From Treponema sp. (GTDB lineage Bacteria > Spirochaetota > Spirochaetia > Treponematales > Treponemataceae): a DNA stretch of 21,652 nucleotides. The notes beneath the pieces are model-generated. The model was not told where the DNA came from. It was given only the letters and a program-made list of their open reading frames with translations, and ran no database searches. The position numbers were made by a program, and so were the translations under genes. Position 1 is the stretch's first letter, and the number at the start of each line of letters is the position of its first letter. This document shows, piece after piece, positions 8,028 to 17,136 of this stretch. Location: NCBI GenBank assembly GCA_016293005.1, contig JAEDFA010000033.1:1-21652 (forward strand), written 5' to 3'.

Positions 8028-8731
8028 TTGTAAATCCTTTCACCGAAAATTGCAGTTCCAATTCTTACTTGAGTAGAACCTTCATCAATTGCAATTTTAA
8101 AATCACCCGACATTCCCATCGAAAGAATATCAAGTGAAAGATTTCTATATTTTTCTTTTAAGATTTGAGAATATTCTTTTAAAGTTCTAAAAGATGAACG
8201 AATAAGTTTTTCATCTGTTGTGAAAGGAGCCATTGTCATAAAACCTGAAAGAATTAAATGAGGAGCATTTTCATCTGAACAGAATTTTACGGCTTGTTCA
8301 AGGTCAATGAAAGACTGAAAACCTGATTTTGACTCTTCTCCAGTGTGCACTTCAAGGAGAATATTTATGTTTTTATTTATTTTTGAACATTGTTTTTCTA
8401 TTTCTTTTAAAAGTAAAAGGCTGTCAACTGATTCAATATAATCTGCGTATAAAACTGCATTTTTTACTTTATTAGACTGAAGATGCCCTATTAAATGAAG
8501 TGAAACTTCCGGATAATCTTTTTTAATTTGCGGAAATTTTTTTAATATTTCCTGAACTCTGTTTTCACCAAACGAAAGCTGACCGGCTTTAATTGCAGAA
8601 ATAATCTCTTCCTGAGAATGAAATTTTGAAACTGCAAGAAGTGAAACAGAATTTTGAGGACGATGTGAGTTTTTCTCCTGTAACCTTATTTGAGTATTTA
8701 TTTTTTCTAGATTTGATTTTATGTCTTCCAT
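8024..8731 (-). CDS. YggS-family pyridoxal phosphate homeostasis protein
   Basis: This 235-residue protein is a single-domain alanine-racemase-like TIM barrel that binds pyridoxal 5'-phosphate and helps keep free PLP in balance. The PLP lysine is K36 in LLAVSKFHS. Other family signatures are FGENRVQE, HLIGHLQSNKVK, the SGFMTMAP segment and the C-terminal GMSGDFKIAI...EGSTQVRIGTAIFGER, which holds the phosphate. The length is typical of the family. It lies two bases after rsmA and its stop overlaps the start of the next gene. Confidence 0.93.
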   Translation of the reverse strand: MEDIKSNLEKINTQIRLQEKNSHRPQNSVSLLAVSKFHSQEEIISAIKAGQLSFGENRVQEILKKFPQIKKDYPEVSLHLIGHLQSNKVKNAVLYADYIESVDSLLLLKEIEKQCSKINKNINILLEVHTGEESKSGFQSFIDLEQAVKFCSDENAPHLILSGFMTMAPFTTDEKLIRSSFRTLKEYSQILKEKYRNLSLDILSMGMSGDFKIAIDEGSTQVRIGTAIFGERIYN

Positions 8732-8733
8732 AA

Positions 8734-9600
8734 TTATAAAATTATACCGTTATTGATAACATCAGACAACCTTAAAAAATCTTCTATTTTTAACTCTTCG
8801 GCTCGACTCATAAGGTTTAAGTTTGATTTTAAAATGTATTCTTCTGCTTTTTTTGAATCTTTTAAAAATCCAGTAAGATTATTCTTAATATTTTTTCTGC
8901 GTGATGAAAAAAGCGCTTTTTGAACTTTCATAAAAAGTTTTGGATTTTCACACAACGGAAAATCTTCTTTTTTCGTAAAAATTACAGAACGGGAATCTAC
9001 ATTCGGTTTTGGCCAGAAATTTCCACCAGGTAAATCCATTAAACAATCAATATTATATGCCCACTGACACAAAACTGAAAAAGATGAATAATCTGCTGTT
9101 TTTGGTTTTGCTGTCATCCGCATTGCAACTTCCTTTTGAACGGTTATAACTCCCCTTTCAAAACGGACATTTTCTTCTATAAAATCTGCAAATAAAGATG
9201 CAGCAATATTGTAAGGAAGATTCGAAAAAAATCTTGATGGAAAACCACTGTTTTTAAAAACTTCTTTCCATGTTTTTAAAACATCGCCTTCGATTATTTG
9301 CATCTGACCAGATTTTATTTCGTCTTTGAAAAAAACTTTTAAAAGAGCGATAAAACCTTTGTCAATTTCAAAAACTTTTAAAAGAGCGCCACGCCTTAAA
9401 ATTTCACTTGTCATTGCCCCCAGACCAGGACCTACTTCCCAGACAGTACTAGATGAATCCAAAGAAAGAGCGTCAATCAATTTAATTCTTGCATTTTCGT
9501 TGATTAAAAAATTCTGCCCGAATTTTTTTTGCATTGCCATTGAATTGCTCGATAGAATTTCTTTTAGCGCAGACGGAGAATTGTAATCCGGCAAGTTCAT
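8734..9600 (-). CDS. rsmA: 16S rRNA dimethyladenosine transferase RsmA (KsgA)
   Basis: This 288-residue enzyme uses S-adenosylmethionine to dimethylate two adjacent adenines near the 3' end of 16S rRNA, a late step in small-subunit assembly. Visible motifs are KKFGQNFLIN (26-34), the SAM-binding EVGPGLGAMT (55-64), the catalytic NLPY (127-130), and the C-terminal FSSRRKNIKNNL that contacts rRNA. The length is typical. A GAGG ribosome-binding site lies a few bases before the ATG at 9600. The ComEC-like gene ends seven bases upstream, so it is within the operon. Confidence 0.95.
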   Translation of the reverse strand: MNLPDYNSPSALKEILSSNSMAMQKKFGQNFLINENARIKLIDALSLDSSSTVWEVGPGLGAMTSEILRRGALLKVFEIDKGFIALLKVFFKDEIKSGQMQIIEGDVLKTWKEVFKNSGFPSRFFSNLPYNIAASLFADFIEENVRFERGVITVQKEVAMRMTAKPKTADYSSFSVLCQWAYNIDCLMDLPGGNFWPKPNVDSRSVIFTKKEDFPLCENPKLFMKVQKALFSSRRKNIKNNLTGFLKDSKKAEEYILKSNLNLMSRAEELKIEDFLRLSDVINNGIIL

Positions 9601-9607
9601 GTTTACC

Positions 9608-10903
9608 TCAATTTATTGAAATAATTTTGAATTTTGAAAACAGTAGAACTAAAAATTCTATCAGATTATATAATATTTTCATAAAAAATGCACTAAAATC
9701 AGAAAAAAACGGAAAAATTAAACAGAGAATTATCAAAAAAATCCCTGAATAAATAAAAAAAGTTATAATCGGAGAAACAATAACAGAAGAAATAATTCCA
9801 ACAGGCGCAAATGATTTGAAAAGCAAAAGACTTACAGGCATCGTAAATATCTGCGCAGAAAAACTTGCAGAAAACGAAGATGAAATCGTTTCAGGTAATA
9901 TTTTTACTGTTTTTGAATTTATAAAATCTGAAAGCAAAAGAATTCCAAATAGTGCGCTATAAGAAAGAATGAATCCAGCATTTTTATAATGTTCAGGAAG
10001 AATTATAAGATGAATTAAAAAAGAAAACGAAAGAATTTCAGTCATTTTTACATTCTTAAAACCTAACCAGTTTAGTATTATTGAACACAAACTGCATAAA
10101 AATGCCCTAAACAAAGACGGTGAAAGACCTGCAAAAAACACAAAAACAGAAATTACAAAAATTTCAATCAAAAGAGAAATGTTTCGCTTTCCAAAAAAGC
10201 GCAGATTAAAAAATGATGTAATTTTTCTAAAAAGCATAAGATGCATTCCTGAAAGCGCAAGAATGTGAGAAAGTCCTGCTTTTCTGAACAATGAAGAAAG
10301 TTTTTCATCTGTATATTCTCTCATTCCCGTGATAAGTGCAAGTAAAAGAGCGCCCGAATCTTTCCAGCTGAACAAAAGCCTTTTTAATTTTAGACGAAAA
10401 ATTGCACGAAAATATTTTATTTTTCCAAAAAAATCATTATTCCACGATGATTTTAAAATTTCATTTCCTTTGAAAATAATATCTGAAGAAGAATTTTCTT
10501 TTTTTGAAAAGAATTTACCGCGAACACAAATATCTGCGCCTTCATCATAAATAAAACCCTTGTTTTTCTTTGCCGCTGAAAAAAGTTTTCCAGGAAACAA
10601 AGCTTCTACATCTTCTTCAGGCAAAAACAGCGTAATTTTTCCTTGAGCAGAAGATTTTTCACTGTTTTTGCCCATAACAGATTTTACACGAAAGTTTACA
10701 GAGTAACATTTTGATTTTTTTAATTTTACAGGCGATGAGCAAACCGTCCCGGAAATCTCAGAGATTTTATTAATCGGAAGAAGGCATTTAAAAATATCTT
10801 CCCTCTTTTTTGAAGGCGTAAATAAACCTGAATAAATTAAAAGAGAAATTATAAATGCCGCATAAATAAAGAGACCTGATTTTAGAAAAAATGATTTTAC
10901 CAC
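9608..10903 (-). CDS. ComEC/Rec2-like membrane protein lacking the MBL domain
   Basis: This 431-residue protein has two N-terminal hydrophobic segments followed by an OB-like soluble region (about residues 45-155), then the ComEC competence domain with its signature AGLSHILALSGMHL at 209-222 and a run of membrane helices to the C-terminus. ComEC forms the inner-membrane channel for DNA uptake. Full-length proteins are usually 650-800 residues and end in a metallo-beta-lactamase-like nuclease domain, which is absent here; no frame after the stop continues it, because rsmA begins seven bases later. Either a separate nuclease replaces it or the protein has another transport role. The start is GTG, overlapping the preceding gene by seven bases with GGGG a few bases upstream. 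Confidence 0.85.
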   Translation of the reverse strand: MVKSFFLKSGLFIYAAFIISLLIYSGLFTPSKKREDIFKCLLPINKISEISGTVCSSPVKLKKSKCYSVNFRVKSVMGKNSEKSSAQGKITLFLPEEDVEALFPGKLFSAAKKNKGFIYDEGADICVRGKFFSKKENSSSDIIFKGNEILKSSWNNDFFGKIKYFRAIFRLKLKRLLFSWKDSGALLLALITGMREYTDEKLSSLFRKAGLSHILALSGMHLMLFRKITSFFNLRFFGKRNISLLIEIFVISVFVFFAGLSPSLFRAFLCSLCSIILNWLGFKNVKMTEILSFSFLIHLIILPEHYKNAGFILSYSALFGILLLSDFINSKTVKILPETISSSFSASFSAQIFTMPVSLLLFKSFAPVGIISSVIVSPIITFFIYSGIFLIILCLIFPFFSDFSAFFMKILYNLIEFLVLLFSKFKIISIN

Positions 10904-12057
10904 TTCAACCCCGCAAGAGCACTGCGGGCTTTGTTGATAACTTCATCAGAATAATCGTAATATGTAACAGACAAAAGAGAATCAAAGGCATTTTTATCAC
11001 CAATTGCTCCGAGTGCAGAAATTAATGCAAGAACAATTTCTTCCTGAACATCCGCATCATTTTCCTTCTGCCTGTTTAATTCTATAAGATAATCAGAAAA
11101 AAGGCTTACGGCTTTTATTGGAACTGTCTCTGAAACTGCTTTTATCACAATGCAGAAATCAGAAGTATTCATAATTCCGTTTGTGTATTCATTTTTTGCA
11201 AGATTGTAAAACTTTAAAATCGTATCAGAACCACGTGTCCATTTACTTTCTGCAAGAAATTTCATCACCTCAACCTGAAGTAAAATCAGCTCGTTCAATG
11301 AAGAATTATCCTCTGTTATATATATACTCGCTGAAAGTATGTTTTCGGCAATCTGAGAACGAAAAACTTGTGTTTTTTTTTCATTTTGAACGATTGTCTC
11401 AAAAATAAAGCGTAAATCTGAAAGATTTCCTGAAGAAATTATGTCTGTAATGTCTTTAACAGAGTTATCAGAAAGTTTTACGATTGATTCTTTTAATTCT
11501 GATTTAAAACTTTTACATGAATCATCGCGGTATTTTTCAAAAAGAATTTTAAAAGTCTGTTCATTTCCGATTTCACCTGAAGCAGAAATCAGATTCTTGT
11601 AAAAATCCTGAGAAAAATTCTGAGAATCGTCAGATAGAAATGAATTTAATAATTTAACAAAAGAAGGAGAATCTAATTTCCCGGAAGAAATTTTATTTAA
11701 AACTGCAATCCGTACATTTTCATCTGAAAAAGAATTAAAAATTTCAAGAATTTTTTCTGAAAATTCTGCTTTTTCATTCTGAGAAAGCGAATCTGTATAA
11801 TTATACGGAAGTGAAAGAAGAGACAAAAGGCAAAGCGCATCTAAATCACGGTCATCTTCAAGAACAGCTTTATTCTGAAGGCAAAAATCAAGTGCCATTA
11901 ATGAAATCGAAACATTTTCTTCCTGTGAAGCATTTCTTATTGATGAAATTTTATCCTGAATATTTCCGCGTATAAATTGCTTTAAATTTTTAGAACTTTG
12001 AGAAAAGCAAAAACTGTACAAAAAAAGCACTGAAATAAAAATTGCTGTTTTTTTCAT
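10897..12057 (-). CDS. Periplasmic HEAT-repeat-like protein
   Basis: This 386-residue protein has a signal peptide (MKKTAIFISVLFLYSFCFSQ, cleavage near residue 18-20). The remainder is almost entirely helical in character with alternating helix pairs. The end, ALISALGAIGDKNAFDSLLS...NKARSALAGLKW, is a convincing HEAT-type unit; the earlier repeats are degenerate. Such solenoids usually act as scaffolds, and no enzymatic motif is seen. It is not a gene I can name. Its ATG overlaps the PilZ-gene TGA stop (ATGA), and a strong GGAGG ribosome-binding site just upstream fixes the start. Its 3' end overlaps the ComEC-like gene. Confidence 0.75.
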   Translation of the reverse strand: MKKTAIFISVLFLYSFCFSQSSKNLKQFIRGNIQDKISSIRNASQEENVSISLMALDFCLQNKAVLEDDRDLDALCLLSLLSLPYNYTDSLSQNEKAEFSEKILEIFNSFSDENVRIAVLNKISSGKLDSPSFVKLLNSFLSDDSQNFSQDFYKNLISASGEIGNEQTFKILFEKYRDDSCKSFKSELKESIVKLSDNSVKDITDIISSGNLSDLRFIFETIVQNEKKTQVFRSQIAENILSASIYITEDNSSLNELILLQVEVMKFLAESKWTRGSDTILKFYNLAKNEYTNGIMNTSDFCIVIKAVSETVPIKAVSLFSDYLIELNRQKENDADVQEEIVLALISALGAIGDKNAFDSLLSVTYYDYSDEVINKARSALAGLKW

Positions 12058-13277
12058 AAATCCTCCGGGATTTCTTGAAATGAAAAATCTTTTTCTGGAT
12101 TGGCGTCTGAAGATGAAGTTTCCTCTAAAATTGAGTTATCTTGATTTAAATCAAAATCAGTTTTTTTATCTTCCGGATTATCCGATGAATAAAAACTTTC
12201 ATCTTGAGACTCTTCCTGTTCAGATGATGCAGGAGAAGATTCTTCGTCTTTATCTACTAAAGACTGCGCTTCAAAAATATCTTTTTCTGTTTGAGGAAGA
12301 ATTTTATACACATAGCTTAAAATGTAGTTTCGCATTACAGAATCGATGTGAACGCATTCAAAATGAAGCCTAGATTGATTTAAATTCTGGTTATATTCTA
12401 CAGTACGCACAATCCCGAACATTACAATTAAGCGATTTTCAAGCTGAAACTGAATTTTTATCTGAAGATTTGAAAGACCTTTTCCTGCAATCCTGATTAA
12501 TGCGCCTTTTTCTGAAATGTCTTCGATTTTGCATCTGTAGCCGCCACTATTTTCTACAGCATTGTAATCGACAATTTTTGACCTTATGATATAAAGCATT
12601 CCGTTTATGTCGCATTTTGCCCTGATTGAATTTCTTTTCTGGGTTCTTATGAGATTTGAAGAATGTTTTAAGAAAATTGCAGCTTTTCCAAGAAAAATGC
12701 CGCAGCCCTGAACGCTTGTGTCAAAAACATAACGGGCATCTTCTTTTCGCCAGAGATAGACGCTCACAGACTGATTTACCCAATCTTTTCCTTCTACGAT
12801 AATCTGGTCTTTTTGCGTTGGAAGTTTTATAATCAAATCGTGGCCGTTGCTTAAAATTTCTGAATAAAAAACACCTTTTCCCGGTAAAATAATTCTTAAT
12901 TTCTGCCCTACATCAAGCGATTTTGTAGATTCAAGACCGCGTTTTTTATCTTCTACGCTGTCGATTTTTGCTTTAAAATCGTATAATTTTGAAAGAATTT
13001 TCTGAGTGTTTGAATAATTGATTGTATCATCGACTTCCGCAGAATTTTTAATGTCAGAAATACATTTTGTAAGGACATCTGCTGAAACATAAATTGATAC
13101 AGGATTTGAAAGTTCACAGCGTTTTGCCGTAGTCCACAAAAGTTTTATTTCTGAAAGATTAAAGCCAAAATCCATTCCTTTTAAAATAAATTCTATTTGA
13201 CGATGAAAAATATGAGAAAGTTTAAATAAAGCAAAGAAAACTGCACATAAAATTAGAAAACCAGCAATAAACCACAT
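12054..13277 (-). CDS. Membrane-anchored PilZ-domain protein (c-di-GMP receptor)
   Basis: From the ATG at 13277 this protein has 407 residues: an N-terminal transmembrane helix (about 2-20), a coiled or helical linker, a YcgR-like N-terminal barrel (about 120-205), a PilZ domain (about 208-330) and a long acidic serine/glutamate-rich tail. The c-di-GMP contacts expected of PilZ are present: RNSIR at about 215-219 (RxxxR) and DISEKG at about 253-258 (DxSxxG). It is therefore likely a working c-di-GMP sensor at the inner membrane; what it controls is unknown. A TTG at 13289 would extend the frame by four codons, but AGG lies directly against it, too close for a ribosome-binding site. It is the first gene of the operon. 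Confidence 0.9.
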   Translation of the reverse strand: MWFIAGFLILCAVFFALFKLSHIFHRQIEFILKGMDFGFNLSEIKLLWTTAKRCELSNPVSIYVSADVLTKCISDIKNSAEVDDTINYSNTQKILSKLYDFKAKIDSVEDKKRGLESTKSLDVGQKLRIILPGKGVFYSEILSNGHDLIIKLPTQKDQIIVEGKDWVNQSVSVYLWRKEDARYVFDTSVQGCGIFLGKAAIFLKHSSNLIRTQKRNSIRAKCDINGMLYIIRSKIVDYNAVENSGGYRCKIEDISEKGALIRIAGKGLSNLQIKIQFQLENRLIVMFGIVRTVEYNQNLNQSRLHFECVHIDSVMRNYILSYVYKILPQTEKDIFEAQSLVDKDEESSPASSEQEESQDESFYSSDNPEDKKTDFDLNQDNSILEETSSSDANPEKDFSFQEIPEDL

Positions 13278-13278
13278 A

Positions 13279-13307
13279 TTAACAATCAACCTAAAATATA
13301 CTATTAT
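13279..13307 (+). promoter_or_regulatory. Promoter of the CPBP protease gene
   Basis: TTAACA (13279-13284) and TATTAT (13302-13307) are separated by 17 bases. The -10 box ends 14 bases before the ATG at 13322, so transcription would start about six to eight bases before the start codon. No Shine-Dalgarno sequence lies in the gap, consistent with a near-leaderless mRNA. The -35 box overlaps the first codons of the divergent PilZ gene. Confidence 0.55.
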
Positions 13308-13321
13308 TTTATCACCAATTT

Positions 13322-13966
13322 ATGAAAAATCACAGTCTTTTAATAAATTTAATTGTATTTTTTTTAGTTTTATTCTTTTTTATTATTCCGCCTGCTTTTT
13401 TTCCCTCGCGCCCTGTTGAAACAATTTCTTTTCCAGGTACAAATCTTGTTCTTTTTTTGTTTTCGATTTTTCTCTTTTATTTTACGCAAAAAAAAGATTT
13501 AAAAAAGAATAAAAACAATTTTTTTAAATTGATTGTAAATTCTGTTCTTTGTTTTTTAAGCCTTTTCGCGCTTGGAATGATTTTTAATTTTATAGCCTTT
13601 CACTTTTCGCAAAAAACAAACGCAATATTTCTTCCTGAAACAAAAAAAGAAGTTTTTTACATTGCCCTATCCTTTTTATTTTCTGCATTTTACGAAGAAA
13701 TTTTATACAGGCTCTACATTCCAGAACAGATAAAAAGTTTTGTTTGTAAAATAAAAAGCAATTTCACAGTTTTTGTTATTTCAGAAATTCCTGTACTCTT
13801 TCTTTTTGCGCTCGCTCACAAATACAACGGAATTTTTTCTGTTCTGAATGCTGGTTGTGCATATATAATTCTAAGATTTTTCTACAAAAAAACAGGCAAT
13901 ATTTTTGTAAATGTTGCATCTCATTTTTTTTACAACCTTACAATGCTTTTTCTTGCGTTAATTTAA
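13322..13966 (+). CDS. CPBP-family intramembrane metalloprotease
   Basis: This 214-residue membrane protein has about six hydrophobic segments and all three CPBP (CAAX protease and bacteriocin-processing) motifs: EEILYR at 125-130, FALAHKYNG at 162-170 (FxxxH with H166) and HFFYN at 201-205. These residues form the active site within the membrane. Members process prenylated proteins, bacteriocins or signalling proteins; the substrate here is not evident. The gene is alone on the plus strand, 44 bases from the divergent PilZ ATG, and it ends two bases from the convergent DUF4340-type gene. It is very rich in phenylalanine and lysine codons. Confidence 0.85.
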   Translation: MKNHSLLINLIVFFLVLFFFIIPPAFFPSRPVETISFPGTNLVLFLFSIFLFYFTQKKDLKKNKNNFFKLIVNSVLCFLSLFALGMIFNFIAFHFSQKTNAIFLPETKKEVFYIALSFLFSAFYEEILYRLYIPEQIKSFVCKIKSNFTVFVISEIPVLFLFALAHKYNGIFSVLNAGCAYIILRFFYKKTGNIFVNVASHFFYNLTMLFLALI

Positions 13967-13968
13967 AT

Positions 13969-14859
13969 TCAAGTTAAAAGCGACCAAACAGTTTTAAAAG
14001 TCCAGTTTGAAATTAAAACTGAATAATTGTACTTGTCATTTTTTGAATCTGTAATGTATTCCACGGAATAATCTGTTTTTGAATAAGGCTTTATTAAAAC
14101 TGAAAAAACATCTCCGCCTGAAAGTTCAACTTTGAGCGAAATAACACTTTCGTTTTTATTCTTCGCATTTAAAACTTGTCCGTGACGCAAATCTAGCAGT
14201 TTTGAAATTATTTCAGTTTCAGTTCCATCAAGATTTTTTTTATCGCCGGGGAAAATGTTATAAGTTTTTGAATTACAGGAAACTTCAATGCGGGCAATTT
14301 CAAAAGGCGACAGCGTAAACGATTTTGGAATAAGATACGGATCAATCCAGAACCTTGTTTCCGTGTGAAAAAGTTCATCGATATTAAAATCTGTCTTTAA
14401 AATTTTATTGTCCAACTGACTGTCGTTAAATTCTTTAAAAAACACAAAACGGTTAAGGCCTGAAAAATCAGAATTTCCAAATAAAAACTCATTTTTGCTT
14501 CCATCTGAATTTAAAATTTTTACGCAGTAAGAAAGATTTTCATCAATTCCGAAAACAGTTTTTTCTTTTTTTTCAGAATCATAAATTTCAGTCGCAGTTC
14601 TTTTTTGGGAAAGTTTTTTCAAAACATTTTCAATAATATTGGTTTCTACTGGAAAAATTATGTAATCACTTACACCTTTAAAAACACCTGAAGAATTAAA
14701 AATTGTTAATGAAGATTTTCCGCGCGAAATTTCAATTTCACTGATTTCTGATGATGAAAAAGAAAATTTCTTTTCGCCCTGTTTTGAAAAATCAACAAAA
14801 CTTAATGCGTAAAATAAAATGAGAAAAAATGCTGCAAGTGGAAGAATAAATTTTTTCAT
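13969..14859 (-). CDS. DUF4340-type exporter-associated protein
   Basis: This 296-residue protein has an N-terminal signal-anchor (MKKFILPLAAFFLILFYALS) and a soluble domain typical of DUF4340: repeated strands with SEISEIEISRGKSSLTIF at about 37-54, a KLSQKRTATEIYD segment and FWIDPYLIP near 172. Proteins of this family commonly sit next to Gld-type ABC exporters and are thought to work outside the membrane with the GldG component, but no biochemical role is settled. It starts three bases after the fused permease-GldG gene ends, so it is cotranscribed. Its stop lies two bases from the stop of the convergent CPBP protease gene. Confidence 0.8.
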   Translation of the reverse strand: MKKFILPLAAFFLILFYALSFVDFSKQGEKKFSFSSSEISEIEISRGKSSLTIFNSSGVFKGVSDYIIFPVETNIIENVLKKLSQKRTATEIYDSEKKEKTVFGIDENLSYCVKILNSDGSKNEFLFGNSDFSGLNRFVFFKEFNDSQLDNKILKTDFNIDELFHTETRFWIDPYLIPKSFTLSPFEIARIEVSCNSKTYNIFPGDKKNLDGTETEIISKLLDLRHGQVLNAKNKNESVISLKVELSGGDVFSVLIKPYSKTDYSVEYITDSKNDKYNYSVLISNWTFKTVWSLLT

Positions 14860-14862
14860 CTT

Positions 14863-17136
14863 TTAAAAATCTCCGTAAAATTTTATGATTTTCCGCCTGA
14901 TTTTTTTTGAAATTAAAAATAAAATTATGAACAGAACTGGAACAATCAAAAATGAATAAATAAGAATTAGTTTTTTTGCACGAATAAAAGCAGATTCATC
15001 CTTGACTTTGTAAAAACTCTGAAGATTAACTGAAAAAGATTTTTCTTTTAAAGATGCAAGTTCTTCTTCGCCGTTTAATTTAAAAAGAGATGTCAGCATA
15101 AAATCCAGGTTTCTAAGCGGATTTAAATCGTTTCCAATGTAGCCGAGCATTAAATCAGCGCAAAATAAAGGATCTGTAATCAGCAAGAACTGAACAAAAG
15201 ATTCATCTTTTTCTGAATAAAGCGGTTTTACATTTCCTGAAAAAAATGCGGCTACCGGGAAATTTTTTTGAACCGATTTTTTGGGGTTAAAACCGATTTC
15301 CTCAAGTTTAAAGGCATTTACTTCAAAAAGATTTTCAGGATTTTCAAAATCTGCATCGACTAAATAACTTAAATTGCTTGAATACAAGACTGGAAAAGCA
15401 TTTTCAGGCAATGTCAACGCAGCCGGCCAGAAAAGCGTAAGCCCTGAAAGTGCATTCTGCTGCGGAAGAATTTCAATCCAGAACGGATAATTTAACTGTT
15501 TTATGTAGTTTTGCGCAGGCGAACCGTCTAAATTTGTATAACTTTGCATAGTAATTCTAGCACATGAAACATCATTTAAAAGTGCGGAAGAAAAATAAAG
15601 TCCGTACGATTCAATCATATCAGTTAAATTTTTTGATTTTACCTCAGAAATGTGCCAGTCATTTTCGAAATCAACATTATAAGGATTTAAAGCGAAAAAA
15701 ACTTTGTTTCCGTCTAAAAGATATGATTCAATGTCACTGGAATTTTTTTGTGAAAGATTTTCTTCACCAAGAACTAAAGTCAAAGAGGATTTTGAAAGAT
15801 TTTCGTAAAAATTTTCATCTGTAACTGAAATATTTTTTACCGTAAAACCATTTTCTTCAAGAAAAGAATTTAAATAAGAGTAATATTCAAAAAAATCGAA
15901 AGAAAAAGAATGAACGACATTCAAAATCCTCTCTTTTTTCCGTGAAAGTTCAAGAATTTTCAGCAGAAGATTGTATTCTAAATCTTCACTTTTAAAAACA
16001 AACGGAATAATTTTCCAGGTTCCGCTTTTTTCAATTACAATCGAAGAATAAACATCTATAAATTCTGTTTTGTTATGAGTCTTTCTTTGAATCTGGCGCG
16101 GATAAATTCCGTAATTTTTCAAAAGAGAATCCTGTTTTTCTTCATCCGGGACAACGATTTTTAATCTTATGTTTTTATTCCTTGAAAATTCAACAAGAAA
16201 ATCTTCTATTCTTTTAAAATCCGGATACAACGATTTTAAAACCGGAGAAATAAAATATGAAATTTCGATTTTTTCATTAAACGAATTTAAAACTTCCTTT
16301 GAATATTCTGATATTGTATACTTTTTTTGACTTGTTAAATCTTTCCTGAAATAATATCTTGTCGAATTTAAAAAACCAAAAATTAAAATCAATAAAATAA
16401 AGAAAAATGATGCCTTTGATTCTTTAAAAAATACTTTTCCGCATTTTTTTAGTTTTGAAAAAAGCGCAAGAATAATGAACAGCAATGTCAAAAACAGAAA
16501 ATAAAAAACATCGCGCGAATCTAAAATTCCTTTGGAAGCAGAATCAAAATGCCATGAAAAACTCAAAAATTTAAAAATTGAAGAAAAAACTTTATTCTGT
16601 AAAAAAGAAAGCGCAAAAATATATGAAAAATTTATTACAAAAAGAAAAACAACTGAGATAATCAGCGCCTGAAGGGATTTTTCAAAAATTTCAAAAATAA
16701 AAATCGAAAATGAAACTGCAAGAGAAAAATATAAAAAAATAAAAAAGAATCCTGCAAAATATTGCGCAAAATCAACAGAACCAAACTGAAGCAAAAACAG
16801 CGGAAAAATAAAAAGAGGAATTAAAGAGGCGAAAAGTTCAAAAATAATTGAAAAAAATGTCGAAAGAATTTTATGCCATGGTGAAAAAGGAAGCGACAAG
16901 TTGTTTTCTGAATAAGAATCGAATGTAAAAAGCGGAATTAAAATCACTGAAAAATACGAAATGAAATTAAACAGAAGCGACAAATCAGTTGAGCCGTTTT
17001 GCGTAAAAAAATTTCCTGAAATAAAAAATCCCGAAAAGCAAAACAGATTTAAAACCAAACTAGTCAGGTAAAATAAAGGATTTATAAACGCCCTGTAAAC
17101 TAAATATTTAAAATACGAAAAATTCATAAAAATCAC
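14863..17136 (-). CDS. Fused ABC permease and GldG-like exporter subunit
   Basis: This 757-residue protein combines two usually separate subunits. Residues 1 to about 230 contain six hydrophobic segments typical of an ABC-2 permease (GldF-like). Another transmembrane helix at about 243-256 leads into a GldG-like (ABC_transp_aux) extracytoplasmic region that opens with RKDLTSQKKYTISEYSKEVL at 264-283, the family hallmark. The protein ends with a helix at about 730-747 and a basic tail. With the ATPase encoded just upstream it should form a complete exporter whose substrate is unknown; in Bacteroidota the homologues support gliding motility. The start is GTG within a GTGA overlap with the ATPase stop. 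An ATG nine bases later at 17127 is possible, with GGAAGG upstream of both. Confidence 0.85.
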   Translation of the reverse strand: MIFMNFSYFKYLVYRAFINPLFYLTSLVLNLFCFSGFFISGNFFTQNGSTDLSLLFNFISYFSVILIPLFTFDSYSENNLSLPFSPWHKILSTFFSIIFELFASLIPLFIFPLFLLQFGSVDFAQYFAGFFFIFLYFSLAVSFSIFIFEIFEKSLQALIISVVFLFVINFSYIFALSFLQNKVFSSIFKFLSFSWHFDSASKGILDSRDVFYFLFLTLLFIILALFSKLKKCGKVFFKESKASFFFILLILIFGFLNSTRYYFRKDLTSQKKYTISEYSKEVLNSFNEKIEISYFISPVLKSLYPDFKRIEDFLVEFSRNKNIRLKIVVPDEEKQDSLLKNYGIYPRQIQRKTHNKTEFIDVYSSIVIEKSGTWKIIPFVFKSEDLEYNLLLKILELSRKKERILNVVHSFSFDFFEYYSYLNSFLEENGFTVKNISVTDENFYENLSKSSLTLVLGEENLSQKNSSDIESYLLDGNKVFFALNPYNVDFENDWHISEVKSKNLTDMIESYGLYFSSALLNDVSCARITMQSYTNLDGSPAQNYIKQLNYPFWIEILPQQNALSGLTLFWPAALTLPENAFPVLYSSNLSYLVDADFENPENLFEVNAFKLEEIGFNPKKSVQKNFPVAAFFSGNVKPLYSEKDESFVQFLLITDPLFCADLMLGYIGNDLNPLRNLDFMLTSLFKLNGEEELASLKEKSFSVNLQSFYKVKDESAFIRAKKLILIYSFLIVPVLFIILFLISKKIRRKIIKFYGDF

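Noticed and set aside
13278..13289. TTG start at 13289 for the PilZ protein
   Set aside because: AGG is directly adjacent to the TTG with no spacing; the ATG at 13277 begins the hydrophobic anchor. It cannot be fully excluded.
13290..13321. Promoter of the PilZ operon using TATATT at 13295-13300 (minus)
   Set aside because: No acceptable -35 hexamer lies 15 to 18 bases upstream and there is no extended -10 TG, so I did not list it as a feature.
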